Source: Engraulis encrasicolus (lineage: Eukaryota; Chordata; Actinopteri; Clupeiformes; Engraulidae). From it: DNA of 64,000 nt. Shown piece by piece: positions 1 to 10,400 of the stretch. A program made the translations under genes and the position numbers. The stretch lies in NCBI RefSeq assembly GCF_034702125.1, contig NC_085875.1, positions 43,878,270 through 43,942,269 of the forward strand. The letters are read 5' to 3'. Each line of letters starts with the position of its first letter. Position 1 is the stretch's first letter. The notes beneath the pieces are model-generated. The model was not told the DNA's origin, made no database searches, and saw only the letters and a list, made by a program, of their open reading frames with translations.

Positions 1-1171
1 CTGTAAAAGAAAGTGCAAGGAATATACAATAAATACTGCAACATACTGCTTTAAAATCTATCATATTTAAAGTGCATTTTCTTATACTGCAATATTTGCT
101 TATTTTCAAACCAGTGAAAAAAAGAACTACATTCTGTATCGTTAACACAATATAAGAATAACTGCCACATTAAATGAAATGGTTTCAATAAATATATCAT
201 GTAAAAAGGCTAAATATCAAATTAAAGCCCAAAAAAAAGACAAAAAACGAAATCATTTAGCCCTTGATGGGCTTACAACAGAAAACTACAGTGTGTATGA
301 GGAAAATATGACACATGATATAGGGTCCAGCTGGTCAAGCACACATTAAAAAAACCTTTAAAAAAAACAAGAGCTCAGTCTGAAAACCCAGTGACGGCTG
401 ACAGACATTTTGATTTTGAGTATTTTCTTTTCCAAGCAGGTTTGCTTATGACAACACAGTACCCATTACATTCAGTTTGTTAGATTTAACAAAATGGTTT
501 CAAGATTGATCCTTCTCTGCATTCCAGAGTCATCTGTAAAGATGGCTATTTTGATTGAGATAATACAGTCTGCATATATTTTGAGAAGCAACACAGAATT
601 AACAAAACAACTTTGGTCAAAATCATCAGTGTACTCCTACTCCAACTAGCCAAAGTACCCAGAACGTTTCAAGTATAAAATACTAAGTCGTGTAGCTCAG
701 TGGCATTGTGCTTCCTTTTAGGGTCCATACTGTGTACGGCACCACGGTAAAACATTGACTTCATACATTTCAACTACAGCAAAACGTCACTGAATTCCAG
801 TGGTATTGATGACAAAAAAGCTAATAACAACAACCACCTTATTATTAGGGTCCCATCAGTAAAATTATAGTAGGGGAGACTATGGAACATCAGCATTCAT
901 AAATCAAAAAGAAAAAAAAACATACAAACTCAACTTGCATCCCATCTACTTGTGCTCAAATGTAACATTTCAATTGGTTTTCCTAAATATTTTACCATTC
1001 CTTCTTATGCACCTGAAATATTATATTCCATTAGCTTTGGGACATTGCTACTTCACAGACAAAAAACTCTTTATGTTAGCAAAGAAAAAAGAAGCCAGGT
1101 TCCAGCAGGTATACAGGATAGTGCGAATGTGTGCACACCTTAGCAGAGGTGGGAATCTCTGTTGGTGATTT
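1..1171 (-). other. tmem30a: tmem30a 3' UTR / downstream flank
   Basis: AT-rich sequence with A-runs follows the tmem30a stop codon on the minus strand. I see no open frame of interest and no clear minus-strand AATAAA (it would read tttatt on the plus strand), so the 3' UTR may run past the left edge. Its extent is inferred, not seen. Confidence 0.5.
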
Positions 1172-1365
1172 TCAGTTGGGAATGTCGGCATTGTTGCTTC
1201 GGCTTCCATAATTGTGATGGATGATGAGCAGCACCACCCCCAGGAAGAAGCAGACGGAGCCCACCGTCATGTATGCGATGCCAAGGAAGGGGTTCTTCCC
1301 TCCCATCCAGGAGATGGTGCTCAGGATCATACGCTTGCGGCCGTCAAAGCTGAGCACGGGGTAAT
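1172..1365 (-). CDS. tmem30a: tmem30a coding exon 7 (TM2 and C-terminus)
   Basis: It encodes [16 protein letters not shown], the second membrane helix and a tail ending NNADIPN-stop. The acceptor is CCAAAG|ATTACCCC. A partial copy of this acceptor and exon start lies about 200 bp upstream in the intron, with its AG changed to AC. Confidence 0.95.
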
Positions 1366-4300
1366 CTTTGGATTTAAGTCAAGGGTACTAAAAGACAGTT
1401 ATTTGAGAGTATACTTGTGAATTTTAAGTTGATAAGTTTCCAGGGTTGAAGACTTAACCAATCTATTATGGTTTTTTTTGCCCTCAGAAGCTTTAACATT
1501 GACTACAATGACCTGAATAGACTTTGGATGGACCAGTTGTTCTCTTAGCATCAAAGCTGAGCGTAGGGTAATGTTGGACAGTTAGACTGTAGTCAAGGGT
1601 ACCAAAAGACAGTTATTTCAGAGTATATGAATTATAGATCTTAGTAGGGTAGACCTAACCGATATGGTGATGTTTTGCATGTGTTTTCTCCCCTCTGAAG
1701 CAGCTTTAACATTGACTTCTACAGTGATCTGAATATAATTTGAATGGCCTTCAATTCAACACTAAACAAAGTCTAAACAAAGTCTAAACAAAGTTCTTTA
1801 TCAGTGTTGTGACTGGACCTATTTACCCAGTCAAATTTGAGCAAATGTCTACGTAACTATGATTTCAAGCTAGGTGTCAAAGCAGACGACATGGTAAATA
1901 ACATGGTAGATAACACCAGTGGTAATTTCAGGTCATGGATGCTGTTACTCATGCATATACTGCTCTAACCATAACCACAGGAAGTGAGCAGGATATGTGT
2001 GACCGCCTCCAGATTTACACCAACTGCATAAAGGACTGAAAGCCGTTCAACTGTATTAACTCATAAAGACTGACTTCACAGGCTTTCCACATCTTTTCAT
2101 TAAGTTTTCTATATTCTATTTTCTATTCACCCATTACTAAGCTAAATATAACTTTCATTTCACTAGTTCTCTGAATGATCTTTATTAACTCTGCAAATGT
2201 CTGCAATCTTTCAAGCAATATAATAAAAGACGCACCGAATAGATGAAAATCCCAAAGAACACAAAGTACATACAGTACTATTACTACACACACAAACAAC
2301 TCTACACCAGTGTTTCTCAACCAGGGTGCGGAAACGTGGTTGATAATAAATTGTGTAATTTAATACATATTTGTGTAAATTAATAAAGTATTGCTTAGTC
2401 AGTGGCGTCTTTCATCTGCCATTTACGCACAATAAAGTAAATTTAGGTCGCCCCAGTAAGCTACAACTTCGAACGTAGGTTGTGTGACGCCTCCAAATGT
2501 GTTACTTTTCTAAGCTTTTGTGGTATCCGATGGGATGCCATGTTACAGCTTGTTTGGGGTGCCTTGAAAATGTTCAGTAATTGAAAGGGTGCCTCGCCTA
2601 AAAAAAGGTTGGGAACCACTGCTCTACACTATATATAGTAAATAGAATATACTATATATAGTCAGTGTGCCATGTTTGCACTGACGGTTATTAAAAGGAT
2701 ACTGTAGGTAACGGCGAGTGTGTAGTTTCCTGCTGGCAGGGTCGGCATGTCCTTGTTCTTGTGGATGATGCGGTAGAGCTTCCTGAAGGTGGGGAGGGCA
2801 GCAGTGCGCATCCACACGATGAAGTCCTCATTGACGAAGCCATTATTGTTGGGGTCACGAGGGTCCAGCTCAAAGACGGGCTTCCTCCAGTTCACAGGCT
2901 TAGTTGTCCCTGATATAAAGAATTAAAAATAGAATGACTTTTATGGCCACTGACTGTACACTGACTCTAAACTGTACATACAGTACTTGCAATGACATTG
3001 AAATATGAAGTTAAAAAGGCAATTTGAAGTGAGGATCTCTCAGCAAAAAAAGAAGAAGCATAAAATAGATAACAGTGTCCGGCTCTTGAGCATTATTGCT
3101 CCTGCTTTAAGTCTGTTGAAGGTTTATGATGCCACAGTCGCAATGTTTCAATCTACATTACAATCTACCAGGTTGGTCATCAGGGAATTCTGACAGGTTC
3201 GCCGGAAAGCAAAGCAGATGGGTTGTAACTTTGTCAATGTAGTTTAATCAGTATAGCAGCACTAATAACTAATAAAACCTTGCTTTTGAAATGTACCCAT
3301 AATGTATGAGATTCAAATTGTTCATTCTACATTTTCATCTTCACCACTTAATGAAATAGGAAACAGGTCATGACTGCTGCTGGTTCAAGTAACCTGCAAA
3401 TACCGGTAGTGTGGCCACCTGTCCCAAGTTTTACCCGATCGTCCGTTTTTTTTGGTCTGTCCCAGGGCAAAACATAGTTTTCCTAGCCTGATAAACCAGC
3501 CTAAATGGATTAGATGTCTAATTTAGAAAACATTTTGCCGTCCAGCAGTTGGCGCTGGTTTTCCAGGCTATAGTTTTCCTGGACACTGAATGAGGAGCTC
3601 TGTTGAGCTTACTAGAAGAAGGGTCAATTGGGTCGTTGAAATGTCCAGGTTTTGCATACCTGCAAATGCGGCTGTGAGATTGTTGTTGTTTCCTCCCGGG
3701 TTCCTGAACTTCACATGCTTATCAGTCCACCAAGCAATGCCCGTCTTCGTCAACGGTATTTCAATGGTGGTACTATTTGGGAAATTGTATAACAGCTCCA
3801 AGGTATCTGTTTCACAACAGAGGCAATGTTTTGATTGTTAAAAAGGTCTTCCATGAACATTTTTTCTTTCTGTATTAAAAAAAAAATCAAAGAAAGAAAT
3901 GGTTCCTAGTCATTGTTGTTTTTCCTCTTACCATTAAAGAGACTGTTGGCAATGGCACCACAAGGGGCGATGGGTAGTCCTCCATTCTTGCGATACGGCT
4001 CACACTCCTTACTTGGATTCTGTAGAAATGCAAAAGCACATTCACCTAAATCATAGATTGTATATACCACCGGTGATATTATACACTCTATGACCTAAAT
4101 GGACCAATCATTTTTATTACACAAATATTGAATTATTTAAAATATTATTTTATTTCCACCCTAGACAAAAAACATACTGCTACCCTATGATACTAGTGGC
4201 TGAACATAAACATCCCATTCTTTACTTGGATTCTGTAAAACGTTTTCAGTAAATAAATGAAAATGTAACAATACCATCCATTCCAATTATTTAAAGGTCA

Positions 4301-5477
4301 CATTTAAGGTATGCTAGAGGAATTATATATATTCTCCCCATACAAGTAAAGCACATGACTATAGCCTACGACTGTACATACCACCAATGAGTTCTTATCA
4401 CCATTCAGCTGACTATCATCCCTGGATTTGACATAACGTCTGTGATTCTGGTAGAAGTTGGACAGGCCATAATACATGAAAACATTGTTCTAAAAGGAAA
4501 AAAGGAAAAGCAAAATATCGCAATTAGGCTTACTGCGATGTTGCAGAACAACACACAACAACAGCCCTACTTTATGGTGCAATGGGAAACAAAGCATACC
4601 TGCAAAGCAAAAAGTCAAGTGTTACCAAAAGTTCTGCACACACCCAGATAACATGTTCAATAGCCAAACCTTATGGTAACATGATAAAGGCTGAAGGCTG
4701 GATAAGTGGAGCTACAGGAAGGTCGAATACACTTAGCTAATCAATATTGGGCTATTTGGGAGGTACACCTAATGCATATTTGATGACAATCATCAAGGCC
4801 ATTGGCACTGTAGTTTAGTAAGCAGGGACAACTCAACATTATGGATGCTTTCTGACATGGTTTACAGTAAGTTAACTATTTCAGACAAAACACATCCAGG
4901 GACATTGTAATATAAGATCATTTAAAACCTGACAGCATTCCAATCGTTAAATAAATCTTAGACACTTACAACAACGAATGGCCTTACCTCAAATGGTTGT
5001 GAGAGGGTGAATGGAATGAAGCACTGACAAGGGACTGTGTTATTCCAGGCGTAATTGTTAGAGCAAACATGGCAAGGGCTGTTCTCGTCCACCCCTGTAT
5101 AATCAATCTGAAACGTGCAATAAAGTTAGACACGAAAGTCTGAAACAAATTCCCTCAACGACCGCAAACAGAAAACGTGGAAGCACACAGACAGACGTCT
5201 ACGTTTGGATTAGAGTCACCATACTCACTTCAAACTCTTTGATGTTGTTAGACGTGACGAAGAGACCGATGCCAATGGGAATGAAAATCAGACCGATGAC
5301 GAAAAAAGCTGGCAGGACGGTGCCAGCAGTCAAAATCGGCTGCCAAGCAGGTAGACGTTGTTGTTTAAATGCAGTATTATCAGGTTTCTTGGTCTTGATT
5401 GTACCTGGCCCGCCTGGGCCAACAGCCCCTGAATGGTGTCCGTCCTCCTCTTTAGCATTGTAGGTCGACGCCATCAT
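1172..5477 (-). CDS. tmem30a: Cell cycle control protein 50A (TMEM30A), P4-ATPase flippase beta subunit; 7 coding exons, 370 aa
   Basis: CDC50-family proteins pair with P4-ATPases, carry them out of the ER and are needed for phosphatidylserine/phosphatidylethanolamine flipping at the plasma membrane and endosomes. Joined coding exons (minus strand): 5477-5229, 5107-4988, 4489-4382, 4019-3932, 3806-3660, 2909-2703, 1365-1172. All junctions are GT-AG, phases agree, and the total is 1,113 nt. Seen in the protein: a cytosolic N-terminus, TM1 at about residues 48-76 (after the motif [12 protein letters not shown]), a large ectodomain with the conserved cysteine clusters (PCHVC, CQC, KECEP, APCG), N-glycosylation sequons including FNDT, the signature GIAWWTDK, and TM2 at about 334-355 with a short tail. 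Length is close to the human protein (361 aa). Two in-frame ATGs open the frame (5477 and 5474). Teleosts may carry duplicates; which copy this is cannot be told. The neighbour filip1 fits human 6q14. Confidence 0.96.
1345..1760 (-). repeat. Tandem duplication of about 205 bp across the exon 7 acceptor
   Basis: Two diverged direct units, about 1345-1545 and 1549-1760, share tcaaagctgag, gtcaagggtac, aaagacagttattt and agctttaacattgac in the same order. The right unit is wholly intronic. The left unit includes the first 20 or so bases of coding exon 7. The duplicated acceptor in the right unit has lost its AG. Confidence 0.75.
2308..2621. mobile_element. Non-autonomous hAT-type element, family A, copy 1
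   Basis: A 314-bp element in tmem30a intron 6 starts CAGTGTTTCTCAACC and ends with its near-complement GGTTGGGAACCACTG. It is flanked by a perfect 8-bp target duplication ctctacac (2300-2307 and 2622-2629). It has no coding capacity. The second copy is at 56406-56770. Confidence 0.9.
2703..2909 (-). CDS. tmem30a: tmem30a coding exon 6
   Basis: It encodes the ectodomain segment [17 protein letters not shown] through [18 protein letters not shown] to NYTLAVTY. The donor is inside the Asn codon (CTACA|GTATCC), completed by exon 7 AT. This restores the conserved TYNYPV order. Confidence 0.95.
2910..3659 (-). other. tmem30a intron 5
   Basis: AT-rich intron of 750 bp. I see no exon-like or repeat structure beyond A-rich runs. 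Confidence 0.8.
3660..3806 (-). CDS. tmem30a: tmem30a coding exon 5
   Basis: It encodes [18 protein letters not shown] and the CDC50 signature [17 protein letters not shown]. It has an NNNN stretch not seen in the human protein. It joins in phase to exon 6 (GCAG|GTATGC donor). Confidence 0.95.
3932..4019 (-). CDS. tmem30a: tmem30a coding exon 4
   Basis: It encodes [20 protein letters not shown] to NSLFN. It carries two conserved ectodomain cysteines and the first part of the FNDT sequon, whose Asp codon is split by intron 4. Confidence 0.95.
4382..4489 (-). CDS. tmem30a: tmem30a coding exon 3
   Basis: It encodes [20 protein letters not shown] to GDKNSLV. Two nested donors are possible (TTG|GTGGTA or GTG|GTATGT). 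I chose the second because it is the stronger consensus and keeps the family length (GDKNSLV against human GDSSALL). Confidence 0.93.
4490..4987 (-). other. tmem30a intron 2
   Basis: A 498-bp AT-rich intron; nothing recognisable in it. Confidence 0.8.
4988..5107 (-). CDS. tmem30a: tmem30a coding exon 2
   Basis: It encodes [18 protein letters not shown] to FTLSQPFE. It contains four cysteines of the membrane-proximal ectodomain and an NNT sequon. Confidence 0.95.
5229..5477 (-). CDS. tmem30a: tmem30a coding exon 1 (N-terminus and TM1)
   Basis: It encodes 83 residues: a Gly/Pro-rich cytosolic N-terminus, the conserved [20 protein letters not shown] and the first membrane helix. The donor GAA|GTGAGT follows IKEFE. 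It starts at tandem ATGs; the second (5474) would drop one Met. Confidence 0.95.
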
Positions 5478-6654
5478 AGCTCCTGGCTAAACTGTACCCA
5501 AAGTTAAGTTAGATTGCCAAACAGCTTCTCCAGAAAGGGAATCCGAGCAGTCTGTTTCACACCTAAACCATTGCGATCGAAAAAATAAATATGTGTTCCA
5601 TAAAAACGCACATTAGATTCTAACGTGGGCCAACACTCAGCTAACCCAAGTAAGCTCCTCTTCTAAATTGTGATTGACAGCAAGGGTGGTAAACACGGAA
5701 GAGCTTCGACCAATACGATTTACCTTGCGTCCTGACGTCACCAAGACTCTAGCAGAGAGATTCTAGAATGAGAGGGGACATATGGCGGCCATCTTGGTGA
5801 CGCCTCCGGGGTGCTATTTCGCGATTAAGTAGACCAGATCTGAGAGTCAATGGGAAAAATGAATGGGGAAACTGAGTATAGGACGGAGGGGAACCCAGCG
5901 GTTGTGAAAACCATATGGTTGAAACGACCGTGAAAAACTGATCAACCTAGACTACTTGGTTGTGTCATACGAGTCAAAATAAAGCTTTTTGAGCCACCTT
6001 TCTCACGGTTTTTTTGACAGAGCGCAGGCGCAGTAGTTCCATAACGGCACGAGAGCAACGGCTTTTCACAACTGAGCATGTGCATAATTTCGCGTGCGCC
6101 GATGCAGCCAGATGATTGGATCACTGTCAACGCAGCTCAGCAGGCACATTGGCTCTTGTTACCAGAAAGGCGGGTAGACGCCATATTTGCGTTACGAATC
6201 TTCACCGTTAATTTCTATGTACCTGTTCTATCTCCCCTTACTAGAATATATCTCAGACTCTAGCAGAGAGAGTTTAGACACGCTCCCTGCTGTCATTCTG
6301 CCTAAAATATACAGATATCACCTGTCTATAATAACAATTCTATGCAACTTTATAGCTTTTGGAGAAGGAGCGTTAAATTACCATAATTTACCATTATGAT
6401 TTGCTATATGTGCTTGTCATTCACTGTGTGTAGTACTGTGCACTGTGGAAAGGAAGCCAAGCCAGCGTACTAGATGGGCCTGTCTCGCAGCCTGCAGCCA
6501 CAGTATCCATGTACACATTGTTTAAAATATATTAGATATGTATGTTTTATGATTCTTTGTTGTAAATTCTATTGCCAATATTACTTATTAGAACACAGCA
6601 TCCCTTAGCCTACGAGCCCACTGAACAGCACTCAAAATAATACAGAGACAATTC
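5478..6654. promoter_or_regulatory. tmem30a promoter / tmem30a-filip1 intergenic region
   Basis: About 1.2 kb between the tmem30a start and the filip1 3' end. CpG-containing sequence next to the start (5500-5830) with CCAAT-type motifs, a TGACGTCA CRE-like site near 5732 and atggcggccat near 5780 suggests the tmem30a promoter. Phrases such as gactctagcagagaga occur at about 5744 and 6257, a dispersed-repeat relic. No other gene is visible. Confidence 0.45.
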
Positions 6655-7205
6655 CTCTTACTTCAAAAATGACTTTATTCAATAAACAATAAAAAACACA
6701 TGTGCTACTTCATAGTAGATACATCAATAGTTATAATGAATTAACATAAAAGTAGTATCACAAAGTCCCACTTGGTGAGATGGTTATGAATTCAGAAATG
6801 CACTTGTTTTAGTCATATAGCAGCATGTCCCAGCCGGAAATCTCACCTTTGTTCACTCAGTTATGGTAATTAATGCTATAAAAGATCCCAAGCTGATCCT
6901 AAACATAGATATCTCGCTGTCTTACATGGTCTACCAGTACAGTATGTTGACTGCAGTAAGGCGCTAATCAAAACACATGAACAATGTTTGTACTAAGGCT
7001 TTCAGGACAAAAACCTACAGCACCAGTGTACTGACATATTGTGTCAGTCGTGTACACTCAATGTTGGGGGGTGGGGGGCCAAAACACTCAAAGCTTTTAC
7101 CTGATTAAAGGAACATGGTCTTTGAAGAAGATTCACAGTTTGAGCTGCTGAAACTCCCTGAAAAGCAGGGTTATTAGATTGTGATTGCGAAATGTTCACT
7201 CTCAT
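6655..7205 (-). other. filip1: filip1 3' UTR
   Basis: Non-coding sequence after the filip1 stop, closed by a minus-strand AATAAA (6679-6674), so cleavage would be near 6655. A G-rich run lies at 7064-7080. Confidence 0.6.
6674..6679 (-). terminator. filip1: Candidate filip1 polyadenylation signal AATAAA
   Basis: tttatt on the plus strand, about 530 bp beyond the stop codon in gene orientation. It is the only consensus hexamer I noticed in this flank. Confidence 0.5.
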
Positions 7206-7415
7206 TTAACTCTTTCCTCCACTCAGGAAGGATGCACCACTGAGAGTAGATTTCTTCAACTCGATCCTCATGGACTGGCCATCCGCGCGTGCCTCCATCT
7301 TCATCGTGCTGGAGATGCCGAGGGCACCCAACACGGCCTTCCCTGTCTTCATGCCACGTGACATGGGGATCCGACTCGCACCAGACTTAGGTGACAACAT
7401 GTCTTGTGGTGCTTG
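7206..7415 (-). CDS. filip1: filip1 terminal coding exon
   Basis: It encodes [19 protein letters not shown] to [12 protein letters not shown]. This matches the conserved FILIP1 end (RIPMS.GMKTGK and QSM.IELKKS). The acceptor is TTTCAG|CAAGCA, phase 0. Confidence 0.94.
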   Translation of the reverse strand, partial: QAPQDMLSPKSGASRIPMSRGMKTGKAVLGALGISSTMKMEARADGQSMRIELKKSTLSGASFLSGGKS

Positions 7416-10400
7416 CTGAAATGGGAAAGAGCACAGAACATTGCAGAAATGTCTTTAAAAGATATCAGGGCATTAGGATATAATGACAAATGTGTAAAAC
7501 AATTAGACTATTTGCAAATATCAAAAAGTGTTATATTAACTGGTACACCTTGCTTTTTCTTTTTCACTTAATCTGACAATGTAGCCCACAGATTTTGCCA
7601 CATATTTAACCATGGTGAGCCAATGTCACGTCAAGTGTACTTTGATGTATATTAATAATACTGGGCTTAAAATGTTAAGCAATGTATTGTAATTATTATT
7701 GGTGAAACAGATGATAATGAACTGGCTATTTGAAAAAAGCATGAATTCAAATCAGTTGAGAATGGAGAGTTCCGCCAGAAAGTAATGCAGCGCTCACCAC
7801 AGTTAGTGTAGGTCTTGCCGGAGGAGCGTTGCTACACACTGGGGTGATTGTGATGCTGCTTGTCACTTTGTTGGCTGAGGGTTTGGTGGGACTTAAGCAG
7901 CTTTGGCGTGGAGAGCGCAGCACTGTCCCGGTCGACATCTCCTTGCTATCAGCGGCCTCAGCAGGTGGTCTGATGCCCCCCACCATCAGGCTGCTGCTGC
8001 TGCTACTGTTACTCTCAAGCGGCCTTTTAAACTGGGAGCCCAAGTGAATGTGGATTTTGTTGTCCTCTGTGGTGACGATGTTCGCGTTAGAGCTGCCAAA
8101 CTTCTTGATCGGAGCAGGCACCATTTGCTTTTCGGGAGTGACCTTGAAAACGGCTCTGCCTGTTATCATCTCGTGCGGCTCCGGGGAGCTGGACATGTCA
8201 GAGAGGGAGGACGTGCTGACCGACATGATGGAAACAGGAGACAGGGATCTGTCAGAGACGGGGATCCTGATTTCTGGGGATTTTGCCCGAGAGATTGTTG
8301 TGATGGTGACTGGCGACTTGGCCCTCTCCAAAACCCGCGGGCTGTCTATGGTTCTGTTCTTGGTAGGAGTGAGGCTGGGAGTAGGAATGATTGTTATGCG
8401 GGGCTTCTGAAGGCCCGGGGTATTGGGGATCACTGTTGTGGTGGAGTAGATGTCCGAGGTACTCGGGCTGCTGATTTCGAGGGTTGCTTGGCTGTTCTGA
8501 TGGTCTGGAGTCACCCTGATGTGTAAAGGTTGTCCCTGCTTCTGTGTCAGGCTGAGTTCCGCTGGCGAGCACTCCCCATTCACTTGCATGGGCTTCTCGG
8601 ACCCATTATGGCTGTTGTCCTTTTTCCTCATCCAGGGAATCCAGGACTTCCTCATATCGCTGGGGTAGCGCTCCACGGTCGTTCTCTCGGTCGACTTTTT
8701 GAGGCACCGCTGTCGAAGGTTGCTCATGACGTGGTTTTCCTCTTGTACAGACTTCTTGATGAACACCGCAGGCGTGTCCTCCTCGGTCGTCTCATTGGTC
8801 GCAGGGTCAGTCTGCACGGCGGTAGAGGTCATGGGGACGTCCACCATCCTCCGACCGTTGGTGCTCGGCCTGAGGGCCCGGCTGTACCGCTTGGTGACCT
8901 CCAGCTCTTTGGTGAGGTTGAGAACCTCGTTGCTTATGCTCTTCTTCTTGTCCTCCTCCTCGAGGAAGCGTTGCTGGAGGACGCTGTAGTCAACCTGCAG
9001 CTGTGACAGCAGGTCCTCCTTGTTCATGAGCTCGTGGATCTTCTCCTTGAGGGCAAGTACGTCCAATTCCAAGTCCCTTGTCTTTGCCTCCTCTGCCATG
9101 CATCGCTGACGCAATTCGGCCTCCTGGATCACGGCCTCGCCTCTTTCTATTGCTTTGTTGAATGCGATTTGACTCTTCATCTCCTCCACTTGCAGGAAGA
9201 GTGTGTTGGCCTTGTCCTGCTCCGTCTTGAACCTCTTTTCTAACATGTCGTACTCGTCCTCAGTTTTGATGAGGTCTCCCTCCACCACTTCCAGCTGCTT
9301 CAGGCGGTTTTTCAGCCTCTCAATTTCCGTATTCAGTTCTTTTATTTTAGCCTCATCCTGCCCACGTTCCTCTGAAAGTCTTCCAGATTCCTGCTTCAGC
9401 ATGTACTTGGCAGATTCTTTTTCAACCCCCTCCAGACCACCAATTTTTTGTTTCAATATACACACTTTTGTGCTGAGCTCCTTGTTCCTCTCCTCCTCAG
9501 TACCTAGCTTAAACACCAGCTCGTCCCTCTCTCTTGTAAGGGAGGTCAGTTTGGCTTCCATTTCGGATTTGAACTTCAACAGCTTTTTGCTCTCCTCAAT
9601 TAGCCTCTCTGTGACCTCCATCACTTTCTCTTGCTCAGCCTTAAACATTATACTCAACTCCTCCCTTTTCTTTTCTTCATATCTTATTCTTTCTGTCAAG
9701 TTCTTGCGTTCATTGAACATTACAACAGTGACAGACTTCAGCTTCATAAGGTCATCCTTCAGGAGCAGTTCAGCTTTTTCCAGCCTCAGCTCACTCGACT
9801 CCAGTTCCTTCACCCGGATCTTCAGTAACACTAGCTCATCCGCCAGCTCTTTCGACTGCCCTCTCTCTTTTTCCAAAGCAGACTGCAGTTGCGCACAGTC
9901 CGTTCGGCTCAAATTGAAAGAATCCTCCAGTTTATCCAGCTCCGACATCCGGCCCTGGAGTCTCTCCACTTCCAGTTTCAGCTCTTTCCCCTGGCTCTCC
10001 TCCTCCAGCAGTTTGTTCTGCAGCTCCCTACAGTGCGTTTCCGTCTTGGTGATCTCCTCGTCTTTGCCCTCCATCTCCAGCACTCGCTTGCGCAACTTCT
10101 CGAGCTCCGCCATGAGGTTCGAGTTCCCATACTCTCCCTGGCTGATCTTGTCCCTCAGCTCCTGCAGCTCCTCCGCCGACCTCTGCAGCGCCCCGTTGGC
10201 CTCCTCGAGAGCCTGGATCTGCGACGTCAGCCCGGCTACCTTTTGCCGGAGCTGTTTGTTTTGGGACTCCTGACTCGTCAGTTTGGCGGTCATGTCCTCA
10301 TGCTCTTTGGCGAACTGCGTCGACTTGCTCTCGAGCGCCGCTTCGAGCGTCAGGACTTTCTGGCTCTCCTCCTTGGCGAGGTTGCCGGCCTCGTTCAGCT

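Noticed and set aside
7829..8526. Plus-strand frames under the filip1 large exon
   Set aside because: Antisense shadows of a confirmed coding exon.
9203..10273. A 356-aa plus-strand open frame rich in Ser and Leu
   Set aside because: It is antisense to the filip1 coiled-coil exon; GA-rich coiled-coil coding read backwards gives long Ser/Leu frames.
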